58,412 bases of DNA from an uncultured Pirellulaceae bacterium (GTDB taxonomy: Bacteria; Planctomycetota; Planctomycetia; Pirellulales; Pirellulaceae), in contig CALLUY010000121.1 of the NCBI GenBank assembly GCA_938010615.1, positions 1 to 58,412 on the forward strand. Direction: 5' to 3'. This document shows, piece by piece, positions 53,398-58,412 of the stretch. Numbering within the stretch: the first letter of the stretch is position 1; each line of letters starts with the position of its first letter. Below the pieces are notes generated by a model, which was given only the letters and a program-made list of their open reading frames with translations, did no database searches and was not told the DNA's origin. The translations under genes and the position numbers were made by a program.

Positions 53398-55122
53398 ATG
53401 CTAACGAACCGAAGTAGTTTAATTCTCGGAATCTCTGCCCTTGGGTTGGTGATCGCGCTACTTGATCGCAACGAACCGCTCGCGTGTCTGTCGCTGTCTT
53501 TGTTGGTGTGGATTTGGATTGAGTGGTTGTCGTTTCAGCGTTTTAGGATGTTCTCGCAACCAATTCTTTCAAGTTGCTCGCGCGCGATTGACGGCCAAAC
53601 GGACCAAAGAGTAACGATGGTGGCGGACCGAGAGATCGTTGTCCGTTTGTCGGGAAAGCTATCGTGGACCTCGCGTGGATATCGTTTTTTGGTTCACGAC
53701 ACCGTCCCGGATACGTTTCAAGTCACCAACGGCAAACCACTCCAAGTGATCGATTCGGGAGTCGGGTCCAAATTTGATCTTGAGTACGTTGCGACGACAG
53801 CGATCTGCGGCAAAGTTTCGTTTCCAGGAATTCGTGTAGAGGCTTCCGACTATTGGGGTTTCTTTCGTTTGGAGCAATTCATCCCGATTGTTCAGGAACC
53901 AACCGTGCTGCCATATTTGATTCGGCCGCAAACAACCGTCTCCGTTTTGAAACACAACAATCTGCAACGGCATATTGGCCATCACCGCCACATGAGTGCC
54001 GGACTTAGTTCAGAGTTGCTCGGGATTCGGGATTATCGAATTGGCGATCCGCCTCGCACGATTGCTTGGAAGCCTACCGCGCGTTTGGGCAAGCTGATGA
54101 CTTGCGAATACGAGAGCGAAGTTCCCGTACGAGCAACGATTTTCGTTGACTTGGCAGTCTATCAATTTCAAGGCCGCCCGGGCCCTTCGGCCGCCGATCG
54201 GGCAATCATGTCGTGTGCGGCGATCGCAAAACTGTTGCTGGCTGATCGCGATCCTGTTGCAGCAGTTCTACTGAAATCAGATTCGACTCAGCGTATAAAG
54301 CATGCCGGCGGCGAGCGACAATTGACCAAACTGCTTCAGTATTTGTTGGCGGCTTCCAACCCCAATCCACCGCTTGAGCACATGAGCATCAATGAATTGG
54401 TTCGATTGGTTTTCGAGAATGGATCGCGTCGGTTTCCAGAACAGTTTGACGAGTTTTTCAATCACGGTCCGGTGCGCCGAAGGAGTTTTCGAATTCGCCC
54501 GACTCGAAACGATCGCATCCGCCGTTCGTTGGCGGTTGTGCTGGAACATTTGCTGGACTGGCAACCGGGAACGTCCACTCGGATGCAGTTTGATGATGAC
54601 TTGATGCGAAAGGCTTGTTTGGACTACGTGCAAAAGTACACGGTTGTGGCAAGTTCAACCAACCTCACCGCCAAACCGCCTTGGGCAGATCCGGGCCGTT
54701 GGCAAGTTGAATGTCAAAAGATGACGTTGAAGTTAACGGAGACGTTGCTGCAGTCAAAGGCTCGCGCCAAAGACAATGAGCTGTTTGTTGTTGTTGCTCC
54801 CGAACCAATTGACTTGGCATCTGAAGACATGGTCGAAAATACGCTCAAGTCAATTGTTGCTGCCGGTCATCGGGTGATATTTGTTGCCCCATTAGTTCCA
54901 GAAGAACCGACGCAGATCCACGATCCGTTGGCCAGGAGAATTTTGAGTGAAGCCACGCCAGTGAACATGCGAGACGCGAAAACCAGATTTCGAGATCGCG
55001 TCTCGCAATTGGGGGTCGCGTTTGCACGGATTGACGACCCAAAGTTGATGCAAATTGTCGCCATGGAAGTTGGCTTGCTTCAATCAGGCAGTGGTCGCAA
55101 ACGCGTTTTGAGGGCTCGCTGA
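53398..55122 (+). CDS. DUF58 domain membrane protein with degenerate VWA metal site
   Basis: The 574-residue protein has two N-terminal membrane segments (about 7-24 and 27-45). A beta-rich region follows, then the DUF58 signature RDYRIGDPPRTIAWKPTAR at 211-229 and a VWA-like domain. Its metal site, normally DxSxS, reads D251-L-A-V-Y255, so the serines are lost and metal binding is doubtful. The C-terminal 200 residues contain further Rossmann-like strands (NELFVVVAPEPIDLAS, VIFVAPLVP). It overlaps the next gene's start by one base (TGATG). It is the partner of the MoxR ATPase upstream. Confidence 0.85.
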   Translation: MLTNRSSLILGISALGLVIALLDRNEPLACLSLSLLVWIWIEWLSFQRFRMFSQPILSSCSRAIDGQTDQRVTMVADREIVVRLSGKLSWTSRGYRFLVHDTVPDTFQVTNGKPLQVIDSGVGSKFDLEYVATTAICGKVSFPGIRVEASDYWGFFRLEQFIPIVQEPTVLPYLIRPQTTVSVLKHNNLQRHIGHHRHMSAGLSSELLGIRDYRIGDPPRTIAWKPTARLGKLMTCEYESEVPVRATIFVDLAVYQFQGRPGPSAADRAIMSCAAIAKLLLADRDPVAAVLLKSDSTQRIKHAGGERQLTKLLQYLLAASNPNPPLEHMSINELVRLVFENGSRRFPEQFDEFFNHGPVRRRSFRIRPTRNDRIRRSLAVVLEHLLDWQPGTSTRMQFDDDLMRKACLDYVQKYTVVASSTNLTAKPPWADPGRWQVECQKMTLKLTETLLQSKARAKDNELFVVVAPEPIDLASEDMVENTLKSIVAAGHRVIFVAPLVPEEPTQIHDPLARRILSEATPVNMRDAKTRFRDRVSQLGVAFARIDDPKLMQIVAMEVGLLQSGSGRKRVLRAR

Positions 55123-55871
55123 TGTCGAATTCAACTCCAAGCAAAACCGAAGCTACGAACCCATTTCGTTTTCGACTTCCACCAGCAGAGGCGCAGATCG
55201 CTTTGGGGATTGGTGCCGCATTGCTGATGGTCTGTGCCGTGCAGTTCAAGAACTTTGGCCCGTATCCTATGCTTGTGATGATCGCGTTTTTCACCGTCGG
55301 GATTTTCTGGCAACGGGCGTGGGCGATTTACTTGATGTTGGCCACGTTTATCTTTCTAAAATACGCAACCGATGTGCCTGGCCTTAGTTCTGCAATGTAC
55401 AGACTCCGGTTTGGGGACGTTTTCCTTGTCCTGATTTTGATTTTGCTGGCCGGCGCGTGTTTTCGGTTTTTGGCATTCAGTCGATTTTTGCGGAGCTTCT
55501 ATCCAGATGTAAAGCTTGCCGAAAAACCGCAGCCAAAGGTTGGGTACGAGTTTCCATCATTGTTGGGAGGGCGGTGGTGGGCCATTCCGTTGGCGGTATT
55601 GTTAGCGTCGACGCTGTTGGTGACTTTCCCTTTCGATACCCAGCCAATGGGGACGATCAGGATTAAGCCTCCGGAGTCGCGATTGATTTTTTTGACTCTG
55701 CTATTGTTTTTTGGATGGTTCATTTGTCGCGCTCTGTTGGGCATATTGATACGATGGCGAATGGAAGCTCATCAGGCGGACGTGCATTGCAGAAGCCTCG
55801 TCGCGAAAGAGCTATGGAAGGATGTGTATGGCATTGAGGCACGTCGGGAAAAAGGACGATCGCCAAAGTGA
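55122..55871 (+). CDS. polytopic membrane protein of the MoxR/DUF58 operon
   Basis: The 249-residue protein has about five or six hydrophobic helices, including QIALGIGAALLMVCAVQF, MLVMIAFFTVGIFW, VFLVLILILLAGACF, AIPLAVLLASTLLV and LIFLTLLLFFGWFICRALLG. Its cytosolic tail is basic (ARREKGRSPK). It overlaps the DUF58 gene by one base, so translation is coupled. I know no named family; membrane proteins of this type close many planctomycete MoxR/DUF58 clusters. Confidence 0.75.
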   Translation: MSNSTPSKTEATNPFRFRLPPAEAQIALGIGAALLMVCAVQFKNFGPYPMLVMIAFFTVGIFWQRAWAIYLMLATFIFLKYATDVPGLSSAMYRLRFGDVFLVLILILLAGACFRFLAFSRFLRSFYPDVKLAEKPQPKVGYEFPSLLGGRWWAIPLAVLLASTLLVTFPFDTQPMGTIRIKPPESRLIFLTLLLFFGWFICRALLGILIRWRMEAHQADVHCRSLVAKELWKDVYGIEARREKGRSPK

Positions 55872-55918
55872 TGTTCGCGTATAGTGTGGTGACATTTGTT
55901 TAAGTCAGGATTTGCAAA

Positions 55919-56155
55919 ATGTGGTTAAGTTTTCGAGAGTTCTTAGGGTGGCTAATTACGTTGGTGGGGCTCGCTCTCATCGTCGTGGTTCTATTGTTGG
56001 CATTGAACCGGGCAGTCTTCGAAGCGCTTGCTCTTTCATTTCCATCGGCGATCGTGTTTCGCGCCGGGATTGGTTTGGTCCGCATGTCGACGGCTGCCAG
56101 AATCGCGTTGAATTTGAACAAGCAAGAACGTGACCATGTAATAAGCCGCCGGTAA
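55919..56155 (+). CDS. small membrane protein at the operon end, C-terminus possibly altered by IS remnant
   Basis: The 78-residue frame has one strong helix (FLGWLITLVGLALIVVVLLLAL) and a plausible amphipathic tail (AVFEALALSFPSAIVFRAGI). CAGGA lies nine bases before the ATG, and the gene follows the operon 47 bases after the previous stop. The last 10 or so residues (QERDHVISRR) are read from DNA that, on the other strand, encodes an IS91-type fragment, so the natural C-terminus may have been replaced by an insertion near 56120. Confidence 0.55.
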   Translation: MWLSFREFLGWLITLVGLALIVVVLLLALNRAVFEALALSFPSAIVFRAGIGLVRMSTAARIALNLNKQERDHVISRR

Positions 56156-56245
56156 CAGGTGACGCAGCCGTTTCTGTAACCACAACGCAGACTTGTCGCT
56201 TTGGCAATTGGGACAGTGTCGATTGCTTGGCAGGCGTTTGTTGCT
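56120..56245 (-). pseudogene. IS91-type transposase N-terminal fragment
   Basis: On the minus strand the frame reads RLPSNRHCPNCQSDKSALWL, then QKRLRHLLPAAYYMVTF. The HCPxCQ zinc-ribbon segment followed by W, then LLP and YF-hVxF spacing, is characteristic of IS91-family transposase N-termini. Only this part remains, and it faces away from the C-terminal fragment at 56300, which implies inversion. The flanking frame has no start or transposase context. Confidence 0.55.
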
Positions 56246-56299
56246 GAGCTTTCTGCTGTGGATTAGGTGAGTTTCATTCAGGCTCCTCCGTAGTCGGGC

Positions 56300-56791
56300 A
56301 TGACGGCCGAGCACGTTTTAAAGTACCTTGCTCGTTATCTTTCTGGCGGGCCGATATCGGACAGTCGGATTGTTTCGACCGACGGCGAGAACGTGACTTT
56401 TATGGCGCGCGGGCGAGGTTGCTGGCGGCGACAGGAAGCAAGTTCCGTTCACGTTGTCACAAGTCGAGTTCGTTCGTCGCTGGAGCTTGCATGTGTTGCC
56501 ATCGGGCTATCGCGAACGCGTCGCTTTGGCGGTTGGGCCATCACAAAGCGTGAGCAGTATTTGGATTTGTTCGCCAGGCAGCTTAATGCGGATGATGCTC
56601 CGTTGTCTGACCGAGCCACCGAGTTCGGCCCTTTCGACGATTCGGCTGCCGATCAGCAACCCGGTTCTGCGCGGGAAATACCCTGCAAGATCTGCGGTTG
56701 TACATTGATTCCGCATAGCATGACGGTCAAGCCAAGCTGGGCGACGGTCATGAACTCCAGGCATCGCCCCAATTGGTATCACCGGAGTTGA
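56300..56791 (+). pseudogene. IS91-type transposase C-terminal fragment, frameshifted
   Basis: The sequence begins AEHVLKYLARYLSGGPISDS and RIVSTDGENVTFMARG, typical of IS91-family transposases. It then shifts frame near 56421: VEFVRRWSLHVLPSGY continues in the +1 frame. It shifts back near 56515 to RTRRFGGWAITKREQYL and a C-terminal CKICGCTLIP cluster, ending RPNWYHRS. Two frameshifts and no N-terminus make it inactive. The tail matches the second fragment at 58055-58408. Confidence 0.75.
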
Positions 56792-56972
56792 CGAAACAAG
56801 CTGACTCCAAGTTGCCCACCAAAACTGGCAACCTTCTTGAAGATCCACTACCATAGGCGTTGGACAGTTCGCATCAGCTGACAAAGTTCAACGCACGATC
56901 TATCCGCGTGCCCAGAAACAAAACCAAATTGCGAACAAGTCTCAGTGACACACGGATAGATCGCAATTCGTT

Positions 56973-57566
56973 ATGCGGCTTAACCGAATGCGAATCCTAA
57001 TTGCGATATCACTGCTTTGCTTTTTCGTCGGCTGCGATCCTGATCGTGGAATCCGAACACGAACCGCTGAGGAAGTCGTCAAGGTTGAGAGTGGCGAGAA
57101 GGACAGCATAGTGCACCCTTTGGCTTCGGAGCTTTTCCGCCACATAGACGAAGGTAGCGTCACCAACAACCTGAAGGAACTCTCCCTGACTGGTGACCTT
57201 GCTCCCTATACGAATCCTCAGATGCTGGAATTTGACAAGATCACTAAGATCGACCTTTACTGCACGTACAACACTGACCAGTTTCTCGCCCTAACTTCAA
57301 AACTCCCCAACCTTACTGAACTCTATATTGGTGAAACTGACGCGACAGATGCAGGAGTGGTTGCCGCCGCAGAATGCAAACAATTAATTGGGTTCAGCAT
57401 TACGTCATGGGGCGATTCACTGACGATGAATTCGATCAATAATTTGTCAAACATAAAAACACTTCGACAAATAAATCTTGAAATCTCCTCACAGCCAAAC
57501 GATCTATCGAAATTGCGTGACGCTTTGCCGGAATGTAAAATCTACGAGAGAACGTACGAAAACTAG
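56973..57566 (+). CDS. lipoprotein with leucine-rich-like segment
   Basis: The 197-residue product begins MRLNRMRILIAISLLCFF followed by VGC, a lipobox whose cysteine (about residue 21) would be lipidated. The mature part has LRR-like spacing (LKELSLTGDL, KITKIDLYCTYN, LPNLTELYIGETDATDAGVV, IKTLRQINLEI), so it may form a short leucine-rich solenoid in the envelope. No strong ribosome binding site is seen. It lies between two IS91 remnants and looks AT-richer than the operon before it, so it may have moved with them. The family is unknown. Confidence 0.65.
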   Translation: MRLNRMRILIAISLLCFFVGCDPDRGIRTRTAEEVVKVESGEKDSIVHPLASELFRHIDEGSVTNNLKELSLTGDLAPYTNPQMLEFDKITKIDLYCTYNTDQFLALTSKLPNLTELYIGETDATDAGVVAAAECKQLIGFSITSWGDSLTMNSINNLSNIKTLRQINLEISSQPNDLSKLRDALPECKIYERTYEN

Positions 57567-57865
57567 CCTCAATCAACGATCGTCAGATAACATTTGAGTG
57601 TTTGACTTCGCGGGTGCGGCGGAGTGAGTTTGGTCGGGGTGAGAATTCTCTTTGAATGTTCGCATGTGGTGGCTCTTTGGGTCCCGCCGGAGCTCAAACA
57701 CTTTGTTCAAGAATCCCGAATTGGCTCTGACGCGTTCCACTGGCTGCCGTTTTGTGTTTTGATTTTGACCACCGCGCAGCATGAAGGCTCCTTGCTGCTG
57801 GACGCTTCAAAGATGTTTATCGAGTCAGTGAATTTTCATCGCGGAGATGCGCGGCGACAAGCGAA
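57567..57865. other. gene-free stretch between lipoprotein and IS remnant
   Basis: No frame here has a ribosome binding site or recognisable motif. It is probably degraded mobile DNA, but that is a guess. Confidence 0.3.
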
Positions 57866-58027
57866 CTATCCGGAATCAAGATAGCTCTTCGCATGCTCAG
57901 GTAACGCTCGCCAGATCATGCGGCCATCGCCGTCGGTGATCGTCGTGACACGCATAGTGCCGACATTGCACTTGGGACAGGGCCGCGGAGGTCGGGCGAG
58001 GTCGGTGACGATCTCTTCTTTCTTCAT
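57866..58027 (-). pseudogene. possible 53-residue zinc-ribbon fragment
   Basis: A minus-strand frame reads MKKEEIVTDLARPPRPCPKC, then NVGTMRVTTI and ends EHAKSYLDSG. CPKC suggests half a zinc ribbon. It lies back to back with an IS91 fragment, as the N-terminal fragment at 56120 does. I cannot say whether it is a real small gene or debris. Confidence 0.25.
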
Positions 58028-58054
58028 CGACCAATATCAGCATCTGCAGGTACT

Positions 58055-58408
58055 GGAATTTCCACCGGCAGTTGGTGTTTGCACGTGTTGCCCAAGGGAT
58101 ACACTCGGACACGGCGTTTCGGAGGCTGGTGCAATATTCACCGCGAGCAATTCCTAGAGCGTTTCGCGATGCAGTTGCAGGCGACGGACATTCCGCTGTC
58201 ACCGACGGCGATGAAGTTCGGGCCTTTCGAAGTTGATTCATCGAAGGATGATCTTGACCATCTTGATCCTGAGCTTGCAAATCAGGGTTCATCTGCTTCA
58301 CATGGTCAGTGTGAATCTTGCGGCGGTCGATTGATTCCGCATAGAGAAATCCCCAAACCAAGTTGGGCTTGCGTCATGGCGTCGCCTTACCGCCCAAGCT
58401 GGTACTGA
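58055..58408 (+). pseudogene. second IS91-type transposase C-terminal fragment
   Basis: From about 58079 the frame reads HVLPKGYTRTRRFGGWCN, then HREQFLERFAMQLQATDIPL, CESCGGRLIP and the end RPSWY with TGA. It is clearly homologous to 56300-56791, including the cysteine pairs and the R-P-x-W-Y end. Upstream of 58079 the homology (EFPPA-like stretch) continues only out of frame. No N-terminus is present. It is a truncated remnant that ends just before the window edge. Confidence 0.72.
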
Positions 58409-58412
58409 CGAT

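Noticed and set aside
57624-57884. 86-residue plus-strand frame
   Set aside because: No ribosome binding site, domain or codon-quality signal was seen, and the region looks like mobile-element debris.

Overview
The window reads as a chromosomal segment of a marine-type planctomycete (Planctomycetota, Pirellulales-like). No 16S gene is present, so this rests on gene style. The signs are a secreted beta-helix protein opening with an LEDRRLLA motif and a CSLREA-like segment, an HtrA protease with an SHD1-like tail, two MoxR/DUF58 clusters, many signal-peptide proteins of unknown role, and families of palindromic intergenic repeats. Base composition looks close to half G+C. A few genes are visibly AT-richer, above all the large NTPase at 823-5934.

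Layout. 1-822 is gene-free and holds nested inverted repeats. 823-5934 (-) encodes a 1703-residue nuclease-plus-STAND-type NTPase, probably an anti-phage gene. 6044-10246 (-) is a MoxR / DUF58 / BatA-like VWA operon. 10335-11147 is a REP-associated tyrosine transposase with seven REP palindromes, two of which supply the stop codons of neighbouring genes. 11144-13791 (-) carries selB and a zinc-ribbon coiled-coil gene. 14060-21022 (-) holds a LolA-like secreted protein, an HtrA protease, HMG-CoA lyase and an unusual AMP-ligase/ACP/alpha-oxoamine synthase fusion. 21489-25989 holds a small two-CxxC membrane protein, a secreted protein, lepA and a ROK glucokinase. 26324-32249 holds an EF-hand protein, a secreted Ser/Thr-rich protein, mgtE, ispG, trmL and an initiator-type tRNA-Met. 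32361-34332 holds two terminal-inverted-repeat elements around a DTW-domain gene. 34473-43566 holds a MATE exporter, the beta-helix protein, a YkgJ-type protein, a selenoprotein gene, a PfkB kinase and a beta-propeller. 43625-48726 holds a third TIR element, a dihydrouridine synthase, a DUF2726 protein, a prenyltransferase-repeat protein and a tandem methyltransferase. 48923-56155 is a second MoxR/DUF58 operon. From about 56120 to the end the DNA is littered with fragments of IS91-type transposases around one lipoprotein gene.

The most notable observation is at 40298-41476 (-). Two apparent genes, an 81-residue secreted fragment and a 292-residue protein, lie in the same frame and are separated by a single TGA in a Cys-Thr-TGA context. 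Twelve bases after that TGA is a 17-base stem-loop, GTTGACCGTGAGTCGAC, with the size and position of a bacterial SECIS upper stem. Because selB is encoded in the same window, the simplest reading is one 392-residue secreted selenoprotein with a thioredoxin-like N-terminal part and Sec at position 82.

Other items of interest are the Avs-like NTPase, the FAAL-ACP-oxoamine synthase fusion (a likely one-protein maker of acyl amino-ketone or sphingoid-like lipid), the REP-supplied stop codons, and three intergenic elements that share termini but differ inside. All functional calls are from motif reading. No database search was possible.
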